64,000 bases of DNA from Sepiola atlantica (GCA_963556195.1 OY744544.1:44155984-44219983), one strand, 5' to 3'. Positions 48,401-59,197 are shown, counted from the first letter of the stretch. Numbers and translations are program-made. The notes: a model not told the origin generated them from the sequence alone.

Positions 48401-48436
48401 TTTTTAAAACAATTGCCGATAAATGTGTAAACTTAC

Positions 48437-48583
48437 TTTGCAAGTTATGGATTTTATTTTCTTCATTGTCAACAGAAAGTTGAAAAATCAGCATTTGCTT
48501 TTTCGCTTCTTGATACTGCTCGTTACAGATTTCATGGTCATCCTGCATGCGGGTAATTATTGGTGAAGCTCGATCGATTTGAT
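48437..48583 (-). CDS. internal coiled-coil exon (147 bp) of the same host gene
   Basis: Minus-strand internal exon. The acceptor TTCACTGCAG lies just above 48583 and a consensus donor GTAAGT follows at 48436-48431. The exon opens with two bases that join the single G left by the exon at 50852-50998 to give an Asp codon, reads 48 codons, and leaves one A over. The peptide (starting QIDRASPIITRMQDDHEI) is rich in Glu, Gln, Lys and Asp with hydrophobics spaced like heptads. Its 147 bp equal 49 codons, seven heptads, the same as the previous exon, so the coiled-coil register would be kept. An inverted 5S-headed SINE abuts it at 48180-48400, and a tRNA-headed SINE begins just beyond the acceptor. 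Confidence 0.65.
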
Positions 48584-48599
48584 CTGCAGTGAATAAGAA

Positions 48600-48900
48600 T
48601 TATACTTTGGGTTATTTGGATTATTCAAACTACTGTTCTCATCGTGGATGTTATTCTCGTCTTGTCGAACTCAGGAATACTTATGTCAAACTTGAAAATC
48701 TGTACAGAATTTTGAATAGAAACCTTTATTTAATCCACGGAAGGAGCTGGCATCTCGTTCCATCAGCCATGACCGGGTAGAAGTATTAAGTAATTTGTAA
48801 TTGTATTCTTAGTATCGCCCGTACTGAGGATTGAACCTTCAACCTCCAGAAGAGTGTCACTTAGAACTGATTATTACTTAGCACTTTTATCCGTTTGACT
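48600..48900 (-). mobile_element. tRNA-headed SINE lacking the hammerhead-like module
   Basis: Reverse-complement relative of 19165-19500: box B AGGTTCAATCC near 48830, GTTCGACAAGACG joined directly to AGAATAACATCC at 48657-48662. The 63-codon open frame at 48589-48780 is incidental. 48960-49260 is a copy of the palindrome-bearing element; 49260-49900 is unassigned. Confidence 0.65.
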
Positions 48901-49929
48901 ATGGGTCCTTGCGATACGTAAGAATTATATATTCTGAAATATAATCTAAATATAACATATAAAGTTATCTTGTCGGATTTTCAAAGTCCGGCACAAATAG
49001 CATTCGATCTGACAAATCAAACTTTGCTTCTGACTAGTCAATTTAAATTTGCTATTGTGGTACCATGTTATTAACATTATAATAACGTACTTAGTTGCAA
49101 TTTATTTTAAAATTAATCAGTCCGGCTCAGATGACTTCTAATATGAAACATTTTTAAATAATCACTTAAAAATAAACATCACCATTTTAAATTGAAGAAT
49201 ATTGTAGGAATTGTCTAGCTTAAGTTTTAAAATGTGCAAACAGATAAAAGTTAAAAGCTAAAAAGGTAGTGAATCAGATGTAACTTTTTATGGGGAATTT
49301 AATGGTGTGTGAACATTTTTCAAAATTGTCATTTTTGTCTTGGATTTTAATGAGATTTTAACTAGTTTAAACACAAAATTATGCTGATTTCAAAAATGTG
49401 AAAATTATTTGATTATTTCTGTTCGGTGTGATAACCTATAAAAAGGTGAAAATAATTTATATAATATGACAAGAAATATTTTGTCAATGTTGCAAGATTT
49501 TGATGCATTCATTAAGAATTTAAAATTGAAATTAAATATGCATAACAAATTCGAGAATCGTTCTGGACAAAAGAAAAGTTAATGAGAACATTTGTTTAAT
49601 AAGCCATCACTAATCAACCAATTTTTCATAAAAGTTACATATTCAATCATTTTCTATTAAAAAATGAATTTGTTTGATAAAAGATGGAGGCTTGTTTGAA
49701 ATATAAAAAAATTACATTAGCACCTATGATTTACATAAGGCTAGTTTTCAATTTTCAAACGTCAAGAAATTCGTCATTTTAAGCCAAGAAACACATTTTA
49801 ACAAATGTTTAATATAATCTAATATGTTAATATTTGCCATATTTAAAAATGTCCAACGTTCATTACATCCAAATTATTCATACCTATCATATAAAATTCT
49901 ATTTTTTTTACTTTACTGATTGAGACGTC

Positions 49930-50530
49930 TTTTCCTTTTTTACTTTTTGTAGAATTTTATAGGCATTTTCTTTCCATCGGAAGCCACAACACTAAAGGCC
50001 ATAACTTAAGCAGAGTGTTTTGTTCTGAATGTCCCCTTAACCTCAGCTGTCAATTTTGTGATAAATCTGTCATTTCTACGCATCGACAGTAAAGATCTTT
50101 TCATTTGAAAAGATCTTTACAATGGAGAATTTTTTGTTTGAATCATGTAATAATTTTATTGCACCTTTCCAATATCTTTTCCTGCATAGCTGTTGTCAAC
50201 AAGTATTTTGGTGTTTTTGTGTAAGATTTTACTTAAAACCTTATTTTACTGCATTTCTAATGAGCTTGTCGTCTATCTCAAGTTCAATTGCCATTTTTTT
50301 CATGAATTTGGTTTTATTCTGTAGGATTTGGGATTTAATTAATGTTTTGGTACGTTTTTTGTTGGTCCATCCAAAACCAGACTTCCTCGTAATAGTTTTA
50401 CTCATAGTCATTCTATTCTTTATATTATAAACAGTCTTCATGGACATGACATCTAATTTGAAATCTCCTTCGGTGTGACGAGTGCATTCAGCAAATCACA
50501 CACTCTTTGATGTTTGCTTTCATGATTACT
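49930..50530 (-). pseudogene. Tc1/mariner-type transposase remnant
   Basis: Minus strand: MSNHESKHQRVCDLLNAL (first HTH helix), SMKTVYNIKNRM (recognition helix), KSGFGWTNKKRTKTLIKS (linker), MKKMAIELEIDDKLIRNAVK (second HTH), then in another frame VKIFSNEKIFTVDA, where the first catalytic Asp should stand (D changed to N), and later VVASDGKKMPIKFYK. Insertion inside the host intron. Enzymatically dead. Confidence 0.75.
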
Positions 50531-50851
50531 CATTTCTGAAAAGGTAAGGATAAAAACGTTAGGTATGATTATAACATCAATATATGCTAGGTTTCAAAAC
50601 AATTGACTTAGTGCCTGCTGAGAAAAAAACAGCTTAACGTTCATTGTAAACTTTTCTTCCCCACCCTGTATATATGTGTAAATGAGTGTGTGGAAAAAGT
50701 AGGTAACTCCACACATAGTCAATTCCATAGTCTGTGATGGTATTCATGAGGATGATATTGAACATCCACCTAACACCCTAGCTCAAATCAACAATAACGA
50801 TACCACATCTCAAAAACATTGACAAAAACTGAATAAGAGAAAACAACTAAC

Positions 50852-50998
50852 CGTCGAGTTTGTTTATTTTCTGGCGCAATTGTTTCAAGTTCATTCGGTA
50901 GTCTAACGCCTGTTTCTCAAAAGCAATCATCTTATCGGCTGCAGTTTTATTCTCAAAGGTAAATTTTGACAACTGTTTGGCCATTGTTTCAATGGATC
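50852..50998 (-). CDS. internal coiled-coil exon (147 bp) of the host gene
   Basis: Minus-strand internal exon bounded by a textbook acceptor (TTTTTTTTTCAG just above 50998) and a GTTAGT donor at 50851-50846. It starts in phase 1 with GA, reads 48 codons without a stop, and leaves one G. The peptide contains TMAKQLSKFTFENK and FEKQALDYRMNLKQLRQKIN, dominated by Lys, Gln, Leu, Glu and Met at heptad-like spacing with no Pro or Gly. That composition fits a coiled coil. Phases agree exactly with the next exon at 48437-48583. The intervening intron contains a dead Tc1-type transposase. Upstream exons should lie above 51 kb or outside the window; I did not find them. Family unknown. Confidence 0.65.
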
Positions 50999-51110
50999 CT
51001 GAAAAAAAAATCTAAGATTAACAAACACAACTAATTATCATTTTTTTTTTAAATAAAAAGATTTTTTATAAAAATATTACCCTAGTTCCTGTCATATCAG
51101 AAGTACTTTT

Positions 51111-51235
51111 GTTGATCTGTCATACTTAAATTTATAATATCATTTTCATTAGTCTGTCACGCTTAAGTTGGAAATATCATTTTTGTTGGCCTGTCATGCT
51201 TACTTTTGAAATATAATTTAGTTCTTAAATGCACA
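51111..51235 (+). repeat. ~48-bp tandem repeat
   Basis: Three diverged units around CTGTCATACTTAAATTTATA / CTGTCACGCTTAAGTTGGAA / CTGTCATGCTTACTTTTGAA. The last unit and its right flank recur at 51979-52026, beyond the U2 SINE and GA tract. Confidence 0.7.
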
Positions 51236-51327
51236 CATTAACTGAACACATCTTAAGAATAAACTTGCCATACAATAATTGATACTACCATGGAAAGAAG
51301 TCATATACTAGTTAAAATGACCCTAAA

Positions 51328-51632
51328 AGTGTAGTACCTGTTCCGATGGATACTGCACCCTATAGACCGGTGTCGTCTTGTCCTTCGGGGCTTGATTCCG
51401 CCGGTTTGTGGGTTTGTCCTGTGCAGTTCTAGGAGGTCTACCCTCCCAGACTTTGCCTTCTCACCCTTTGAGAAGGGGTTAGTTTATTGCTAATCGCCTG
51501 AGGCGCCCCTACCGGGGAATGCCGACGGGGCTGCCCAGGCAATTTTTAAAGGTCAAAGTGGTCTTCCTCTAGGGTGCTAACTTATCAAATCCCACTTTCC
51601 CACTTTCCGCTGTGGGAGGTAGATAAATAAAA
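51328..51632 (+). mobile_element. U2-headed SINE
   Basis: Begins at AAGTGTAGTACCTGTTCCGA (head shortened to the branch-recognition block). Full body; ends GGGAGGTAGATAAATAAAAG. Confidence 0.85.
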
Positions 51633-51678
51633 GGTCTTTAAACCAGACAAAAAGCATAAAAAGAGAAAGAAGAACAAT

Positions 51679-51679
<1 letters not shown>

Positions 51680-51747
<68 letters not shown>

Positions 51748-51960
51748 AGAGAAAAGGGAAGAGAGGATGAGAGAGAGAATGAGAGAATAAGAGAGAGAAA
51801 ATGAAAGAGAGAGAATGAAAAAGAGAGAATGAGAATGGGGAAGAAAGTGAGAGAGAGAATAAGAGAACGTAAGAAAGAAAAAGAGAGAGAGAGAAATGGA
51901 AAGAGAAAGAGAGAGAGACGCAGTGATAGAGAGAAGGTGTAAGAGATAATAAAGTGAAAT
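51680..51960 (+). repeat. GA-rich polypurine tract
   Basis: About 60 bp of pure GA followed by ~220 bp of degenerate GAGAGAATGAGA. The Leu/Ser-rich minus-strand frames across it are artefacts. Confidence 0.95.
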
Positions 51961-51994
51961 GAACACAGTGCTACAGCTTGGCCTGTCATGCTTA

Positions 51995-52195
51995 CTTTTG
52001 AAATATATTTTAGTTCTTAAATGCACTAGCACACATGTGGCAACACTACTCCATGTGCAGACGAATGGTGGCTTTATAGAGATATAGGATACTAGCAGGT
52101 GTGAGAAGTTTACTAGCCCTGTAGAGTAAGCCAAACTTATTTGCGGTAGACTTGGCAGCATCTTCTATGTACTTATTCCACTTCATGCTTCAGAA
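51995..52195 (-). pseudogene. LINE family 2 RT fragment
   Basis: Minus strand KWNKYIEDAAKSTANKFGLL, LTPASILYLYKATIRLHMEY: the block just upstream of the C-terminal thumb seen at 13446-13766. Confidence 0.7.
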
Positions 52196-52410
52196 TATCT
52201 AACCAAGGAGTTTAAATGGACTCTAGGGAAGGGTGCTATTGGCCCTGACAATGGTTGAAAAGTGTTGTAGACCCGTGCTAGGGGTCACAAAGATAACAAC
52301 CACAAATTGTGACAGGTTAAAATATACAATGTATTTATTCATAGCAATACAGTAACGCCACTAAATGTGGTAGGAGATGACCAGATTCCTACCATGCGGT
52401 AAAACATGAA

Positions 52411-53437
52411 TAGGAATGTCCTCTATATTTAACACCTACCCACTATAGGAGTATGTGACACAAGGTCGGAAAGTGGGATTTGAAAAGCCAGCGCCCGAGA
52501 AGGTGAGCGCTTTAGCCATTAAAAATTGCCTGGGCAGCCCCGTCGGCATTCCCCGGTAGGGGCGCCTCAGGCAGTAAGCTATAAACTTACTCCTCCCCAA
52601 AGAGGAGAGGCAAAGCCTGGGAGGGTGGACCTCCTAGAACTGCACAGGACAGACCCATAGACCGGCGGAATCATGCCCCGAAGGCCAAGACAACACCGGT
52701 CCATAGGGTGTAGTATCCATCGGAACAGATACCACACGTGGTACGAGGACTCTCACATGATAGGAATGTCCTCGATATTTAACACCTACCCACTATAGGA
52801 GTATGTGACACAAGGTCGGAAAGTGGGATTTGAAAAGCCAGCGCCCGAGAACGTGAGCGCTTTAGCCATTAAAAATTGCCTGGACAGCCCCGTCGGCATT
52901 CCCCGGTAGGGGCGCCTCAGGCAGTAAGCTATCAACTTACTCCTCCCCAAAGAGGAGAGGCAAAGCCTGGGAGGGTGGACCTCCTAGAACTGCACAGGAC
53001 AGACCCATAGACCGGCGGAATCATGCCCCGAAGGCCAAGACAACACCGGTCTATAGGGTGTAGTATCCATCGGAACAGATACCACACGTGGACACTCACA
53101 AAATAGGAATGTCCTCGATATTTAACACCTACCCACGTTAGGAGTATGTGACACAAGGTCGGAAAGTGGGATTTGAAAAGCCAGCGCCCGAGAACGTGAG
53201 CGCTTTAGCCATTAAAAATTGCCTGGACAGCCCCGTCGGCATTCCCCGGTAGGGGCGCCTCAGGCAGTAAGCTATGAACTTACTCCTCCCCAAAGAGGAG
53301 AGGCAAAGCCTGGGAGGGTGGACCTCCTAGAACTGCACAGGACAGACCCATAGACCGGCGAAATCATGCCCCGAAGGCCAAGACAACACCGGTCTATAGG
53401 GTGTAGTATCCATCGGAACAGATACCACACGTGGACA
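52411..53437 (-). mobile_element. tandem trimer of the U2-headed SINE
   Basis: Three direct units, elements at 52448-52737, 52799-53089 and 53142-53435, with unit starts (TAGGAATGTCCTC) at 52411, 52761 and 53104: spacing 350 and 343 bp. Units differ at only a few positions and share the same linker (CGATATTTAACACCTACCCA). Each minus-strand head reads GTGTGGTATCTGTTCCGATG, a variant of the U2 block; the elements are ~95% alike by eye, much closer than to other copies. Confidence 0.9.
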
Positions 53438-53600
53438 CTCACATGATAGGAGTGTGCTCTGTTTGAGTCTTTGCAATCATGGTATTTATTATAGATGGTT
53501 GCTTCCATTAGTTCTTCAATAGGGGTGATTTGTACCCCACAACAGAAAGGTTTCTTACTTTTACAGTATTCTAAAGCAACAAGTTTGGGCGTATCTTCTT
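53438..53600 (-). CDS. unknown protein-like fragment next to the U2-SINE trimer
   Basis: On the minus strand about 53 codons read without a stop from 53600 down to the edge of the tandem U2-headed repeats. The peptide includes KLVALEYCKSKKPFCC and TPIEELMEATIYNKYHD, which look like real coding sequence. At the lower edge the sequence ATCATGTGAGTGTCC offers a GTGAGT donor, so this could be an exon; no clear acceptor is visible above it. It could equally be a transposon piece. I do not recognise it. Confidence 0.3.
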
Positions 53601-54234
53601 CTTTCTTCTTCTTATATATAAAATTAAGTCAGTCGGATTCTCGGCTTTTGTAATCGGTAGCTTCCATCCTACAAAATCAATATTTTATTCTGAATAGCCA
53701 TTTTATTTTGTTGATCGTTGGTCCATATTGTTAAGAAAAATAAAATGTAATTTTAGTTAATTCCTTCCAGAAAATAATCTATTTGATCGGATTTATTTTT
53801 GTATAGCCACAATTTTTTTATTTTGAAGAATAAATAAATGAAAATACATATTTTTGTTGTGGAAATTGATAAGTATTAAATGAAACAAAAAGGTAATTAA
53901 GATGTCTCGTAAAAGATATGATCCACATACATATTTTCATTTATTTATTTTTCAACACATCTTATCCTCAGGTATGGATCAGAATGTTATTCTATGTATT
54001 TTCAAATATAGTTGACTTGATTTCCTTAAAAAATCTCTGAAAATCAAACATTTTAAATAGCTGTCTAGTCGTGCTTCTCGGTTGTATCATAAAGTGGCTT
54101 GTGGTATAGAATGCCATGGGGATGCCAAAAGAGATCTAACAGACAAACAAATAAAAATGAAAGCAAACCAGACGTTGCTAAGGTATTAGCAGAAAACATT
54201 AGTTGATCAATAGTTTGTGCACCATGGCACCTAA

Positions 54235-54610
54235 ATAGTTGGCTAAGAACATAATTGATTCCCCTAATTTCAATGCTATTTTCGTACAATTGATCAGCTT
54301 TTATAAATATTACTAGCTGTCCCAATCCAGCGTTGCCCGGGAATACTTTATACATATTATATTAGTGGCAAGTATTTGTCTATGGAATTTCTGTGCTATT
54401 TTCATACAATTGATCAGACTATCTGTTCAGACCTGGCATTGCCCGGGAATACTTTATACATATTATATTAGTGACAAGTATTTTTCTATGGAATTTCTAT
54501 GCTATTTTCATACAATTGATCAGACTATCTGTTCAGACCTGGCATTGCCCGGGAACACTTTACACATATTATATTAGTTGCAAGTATCTGCCTATGAAAT
54601 TTAATGTTGT
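54235..54610 (-). mobile_element. Helitron-type 3' end with ~106-bp tandem repeats
   Basis: Minus-strand terminus CCCGGGCAACGCTGGATTGG / GACAG CTAG|T at 54316-54313. Three repeats of the terminal block (TTGCCCGGGAATAC from 54334, 54439 and 54545) follow, so the hairpin-containing end is multiplied. 53620-54060 and 54610-55360 unassigned. Confidence 0.6.
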
Positions 54611-55365
54611 AAGCATGCACAATGCTGCATGTTTAGTGGAGTGCATAGATACATCCTGCAGGCGGCAGGCCTGTAATGGGAGAAACATTTAGCTAAGAGA
54701 AGAGACCACCCAAGAAATCAGCTGGGCTCTTTGAAATATTAATAGCTTCTTGAAAACGGGCTTCATGCTGATAAATTAGACCACTTAAAGTCCTGCAGAA
54801 ATAATGTCCAATCAAGATAATGAACCCCCAGGTCAGTAAGTTTTTATGCCCAGTGATAAAACAGCCAATCATTTTCAAGTAGGCTGACTGACACCAATAT
54901 CTATATATATTACAGCAAAACGGTCTCTGTTCGTCTGAGCTCTAAGTTACAGGACTGTTTGTGTTCAGTTGTACTTGAGTTGTTTGTTTCAGTCAGGCTC
55001 TGTTTACAGTCAGGAATTTAAGTGGACTGGTATGTTGTTTTGTGTTCAGTTGGAAGTGATTGTTGTTATGACTGCAAGCCTGTCGTTTGGTAGAGAAACC
55101 AAGTATCATTATAACTTTAGAAAATAAAATATTGTTACGTGTTTTAAAACTCAGAATTGTGATTTTATTTGGAAAGGAAAACCCTTTGTTACATCAGTGA
55201 ACAAGATCACATGATTGACACTAAGGCCAGTGTCGAAATCCAGCACTGAATTCTGACAAAGACAACGAGCCGACGACCATGAGCTGTGCAGTGAACACAC
55301 ATAAATGCAAGTTCACAAGTTTAGGAAAGATAAAAAGTTTTCAACAAACAATTTACAAAGTCTAA

Positions 55366-55400
55366 CACACACACACACACACACACTCACACACAAACAC
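55366..55400 (+). repeat. (AC)n microsatellite
   Basis: ACACAC run with a few interruptions. Confidence 0.8.
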
Positions 55401-55582
55401 CAACACCCATATATATCCCTTTAAGAAATTAAAGTTGAGCACTCTCGGGGATGTTAAAAATAGACTGTCAAAAAGCTCTAATGCAAAGTTCCGAATAAGT
55501 TCGTAGAACACTCTCGACTAGTCTTCTATCTGTGCCCGCTTCTAGGTACATATAGATCTTAATTTCCCTTAATTACGTGACA

Positions 55583-55740
55583 GTTTCTGTTGGCCGAGTG
55601 GATATGGCGACTGCTTACAGATTCTAGGCTGACTCTGTGAACTAGGTTCGCACCTCTCGACCATCTGAAATTATTACTTTCCTGCACTGATGAGAGCAAT
55701 AAGCTTGAAACGCTAGTGTCTGAAGGTATTACTAATTTAA
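55583..55740 (+). mobile_element. tRNA-headed SINE carrying a hammerhead ribozyme candidate
   Basis: The head resembles a class II (Leu/Ser-like) tRNA: box A TGGCCGAGTGG at 55591-55601, box B GGTTCGCACC at 55645-55654. It is followed within 30 bp by a complete hammerhead core (55681-55728). A TA tract follows at 55750. A RNA polymerase III transcript would include the ribozyme (inference). Confidence 0.6.
55681..55728 (+). ncRNA. hammerhead ribozyme candidate (type I-like)
   Basis: CTGATGA at 55687-55693, stem II GAGC/GCTT (55694-55697 with 55703-55706) closed by loop AATAA, GAAAC at 55707-55711, a short stem III (ACG/TGT with loop CTAG), then GTC at 55718-55720, the expected cleavage site. 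Stem I starts CA/TG and resumes CC/GG after an internal mismatch. All invariant core bases are present; stems I and III are short, as in retroelement-borne hammerheads. Confidence 0.6.
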
Positions 55741-55769
<29 letters not shown>

Positions 55770-55783
<14 letters not shown>

Positions 55784-55905
55784 ACACTTGAATGCCTACT
55801 AGACATGATTCTCGAGTGTCTAAGGTCTCTCATACATACTATGAAGAGTTTGAATTACCTACTAGGCACAATACTCGAGTGTCTTGTGTGTCTCTGTTTG
55901 TCAGG
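55770..55905 (+). repeat. imperfect direct repeat
   Basis: CCTACTAGACATGATTCTCG / AGTGTCT and CCTACTAGGCACAATACTCG / AGTGTCT, about 70 bp apart. 55910-56700 includes a GC-rich block (56220-56560) without a recognised product, possibly an LTR. Confidence 0.5.
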
Positions 55906-57029
55906 ACAACCTGGTATGAGGATACTTCACTTTACAAGTAGACCCTGACCAAATATTCAAAATAACATAGTATTCGAAGCCCAAATAAGATCCCCTCAGT
56001 ATGGCTAACCCACACTGGCTTATACGAGGTATGGTGCACCTTCTTCAAGTGATGTTGCCTCTAATAGCATCACTAAGCTGGATACTCCACTTGACTAGAT
56101 GAATTCTTGTCCTGGAATCCGGTAAGACCAAGAGACCAAAAGAAAGATATACTATAACATAGTTAACTGGTCAATTAGGGAACGGAAAATTAATGTTCTT
56201 CACTTCTTTATTAACGTTTTGTAGGATAATGGCCCTGTGGGAACGGACGCATCTTGAGGTGGGCGTATCTGTTGGAAATCGTTTGGTTTGGCTTGCGCGA
56301 TTTAGTGCGGGTGGACCTGTACAGTCGAGTGCAGAATAGGGCTGTTCTCACGGTTGGAGCTCACAGACGTGACAGGCCACCATTTTGATGAGACCTTTTA
56401 GATCGGGAGTTCAAAGGAGTCAGGCTGTGATGAATGAACCTGCGCATAGGGGCCCTGTGACGTCATGGGCTTTTGCGTGGGAAGCAGAGTTTTTGCCAGT
56501 CTGGGTTTTGGAGGCGAGCCTATGAGACGTGATTTAGGATGTAGTCCGCAGCATGATTAAGGGAAATTATTCCCTAAGAAAATACAGGCGAAAGTTATTT
56601 AATATTTGGACTGACTGCTGCTAGTATCTAAACAATTATTTAAGATAGCATCCATTTAAAAAATCTTTTGAGGCAGATACCTTATTTTTTTAAAGGAATT
56701 AAATTCACGACATGGACCAACGTTCCACAAAAAAACAAAAACAAAAAAACAAAACAAATGGCAAACAAAAATCAAACATTGGTTTTGTAGGAAGAAATCT
56801 ATTAATCACAATGATTCAAGAGACCGACCTGCTTTACTTTATCTATATTAGGTCATCCCATGAGTTCCATCCAGATTTTAATTCTCTGAAATTTAATAGT
56901 AAGCGGGAATATCTAATGGAACTAAATAATATTTATATATCATATATATGGATTTGGACGCCTTTAACTTTATAAAATATTATTTTACAGGAAAAATTAA
57001 TTAAAATGTTGAAAATCCTTAAGATATAT

Positions 57030-57800
57030 GTATGGAGTACTGTTGTTATATTTGGGCTGGTGAATCTCTGTCTCATTTGAGGGTTCTTGATAAGATACAG
57101 AAACGTATCTGTAATTTGATTGCCTCCACCCTTTCTTCATCTCTGCACCCTCTCACAGACGTGATGTTGGTAGTCTCAGTCTTTTCTATAAATACTATTA
57201 TGAAATGTGTTCTTCAGAATTGTCTGATCTACTCGCTGCTTCTTTTGTTCCAGCTCGTTTGACTCGTTAGTCTAGTGCTCTCCATCAATTCGCTGCTTTG
57301 AGACTTCAAAGGAGAGTAGAAAGTGGGCTTTGAGTTTACTGTCGGCAGCCTTGTAACACTCGCTTCCCCTATTTTGTTCTTTAATCCTCATATTCTATGT
57401 GCAATGTTTCGGACAAAGGGGGAAGAATTGCTGTTTTTTTGGGTCGGAATCTATCCATATAGCACTTAGCGTTGGATATGTTTTACCTTGAAGTAGTATT
57501 TTTTTAGTTCCTTACATCAAGTGGTTTCATGTCTTGTCTGGAGCAATTTCCATTTTAAAAAATACAGCTTCTTATTCCAGTAGCTTCTTTCCAAGAACTG
57601 CAGGCTTGTGGAACTTTTTTCCTGCTTCCTGTTTTCCTCTTACCTATAACCTTGGCCTTTTCAAGACTAAGGCCAATAGGCATCTCGTGTATTTGTGATA
57701 ATCATCTTTCGTTCATGTTAGCTCTTTACATCAAATGGCTTCATGCTTTGTCTGGAGCGATTTCCATTTAAAAAAAAAGAAAAAAAAAGGGCATTTTAGG
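57030..57800 (+). pseudogene. LINE family 2 RT C-terminus with poly(A)-like tail
   Basis: MEYCCYIWAGESLSHLRVLD and KIQKRICNLIA, then in shifted frames the FFPRTAGLWN-like block near 57590, and ALYIKWLHALSGAIS near 57730 (frame-shifted), followed by AAAAAAAAAGAAAAAAAA. The TTTACATCAAATGGCTTCAT tail also appears at 57505-57550, so a partial second copy is nested here. Confidence 0.75.
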
Positions 57801-58118
57801 CACATACTGCTTTATGAGTTTGAAAAAGTAACTCTGCAGCCGAAGAGACTCAAAATATTCACTCAGCTTATGGAAAAGAATGCACGAATGAAGGGACATG
57901 CAGAAGATAGTTTACAAAATTCAGAAATGGAAGAAATTAAGAAATGGAAATTTCACCCTTGAAGATGAAGACTGATCAGGGCGTCCAGTTCAGTTCGATG
58001 AAGAGCACCATGTGGCATTACTTAAAGAAAAGCCTACGGTATCAGTTGAAGAATTGAAAATTAACCTTTTCTCAAACCATACAACTGTTCATCATCATCT
58101 TCAACAACTTATAAAGGT
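57790..58118 (+). pseudogene. mariner transposase N-terminus, plus-strand copy
   Basis: HFRHILLYEFEKVTLQPKR and SVEELKIN.. / NHTTVHHHLQQLIKV (the second reading ISIEELKINLFSNHTTVHH) match the paired HTH of SETMAR/mariner transposases; there are frameshifts at 57960-58020. The catalytic domain is missing. Confidence 0.7.
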
Positions 58119-58295
58119 TGTGTGAAGGCAACCATAAATCGCGAGTTGAGATCTGCAGACAAATTCATGAGGTGCCCATTTTCGAAGTTTAGGAACCTTT
58201 CCAAGTTGTTGAAGATAACGATGAACTGCTGTATGGTTTGAGGAAAGCTTCATTGCCTTATGGTTTCTATGAAATCCTTTTGTCTGATTAGTCAT
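58119..58295 (-). pseudogene. mariner transposase HTH fragment, inverted copy
   Basis: Minus-strand frame NHTAVHRYLQQLGKVPKLRK, then WAPHEFVCRSQL, the same HTH as at 58073-58118 plus the next ~25 residues. It faces the plus-strand copy tail to tail. 58300-58930 is unassigned. Confidence 0.7.
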
Positions 58296-58957
58296 TTAAT
58301 AAATTCTTATTTTCATGTCAACATTTCATGTCAACCAGTTCATTTCTCTTTCTTTCTTTGAATCATATTATTGCTAATTTTTCATTTAGGCAGAGGCTAC
58401 ATCTTTTATTAAAGCATCATAATTAGTATTTTTAATTGTATTAAATTCAGAATCCCAAAACCTTTTTATGCCAAAACTGGTGAAACTCTAGTCAATAGTT
58501 TTGGAGCCTATAAATGTATATCTCTATATTTATAGTCTGGAAATTTATCGCATTAACAGTGATATTAAAACGCAAATTCATATCATTAATTGAAGACCGA
58601 TAGATTTCTAATATACTGATCATGCGTATGCAATAGACGTTGTAAGTTTAACTAATTTGCATATTGTTTTGCGAAAGGACATCTCATTAATAAACTATTC
58701 GTGTTTATTGTTTTCTAATTCAATGATTTTTTTCATTTTACTATAATGCATAGTTCTATTTACAAATATTTTTATATTGTGGATAAAGGCGTAGAATTTT
58801 GGGTGAAAAGTGTCTTTCCGGTCCTTATTCTAATTAATTTTTTATGAACTGATCATTATGAATTTTGGAATATATATTCTCAGCAACACGGTGAGTAACA
58901 TGGGCATATTATTTTTTTTTGTAAACTTTACCATTTAGGGTGTGTGCCCACCCGAAC

Positions 58958-59010
58958 TTAATCCATGGTTTTCAAAGATAAATTTATCTTTGAAAATCCA
59001 TGGATTAAGG
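58958..59010. repeat. palindrome, ~25-bp arms
   Basis: CTTAATCCATGG..TTTCAAAGATAA faces TTATCTTTGAAA..CCATGGATTAAG with almost no loop. Confidence 0.85.
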
Positions 59011-59110
59011 ATTTCTGATTTCTCCTTTTTTTCAAACTATTGATGATTTAATAAAATTTGTAATTCTTCCAACTTTCATTTTCATCATTATTTTAATTAA
59101 TTTTATTGAT

Positions 59111-59197
<87 letters not shown>

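Noticed and set aside
50089..50120. Perfect 14-bp palindrome GTAAAGATCTTTTC...
   Set aside because: On the minus strand it encodes VKIFSNEKIFT of a Tc1-type transposase (KIFSDEKIFT type motif); the symmetry comes from the codons.
51577..52161. 194-codon Leu/Ser-rich minus-strand ORF that looks like a membrane protein
   Set aside because: It is the translated GA-rich tract joined to SINE and LINE pieces.
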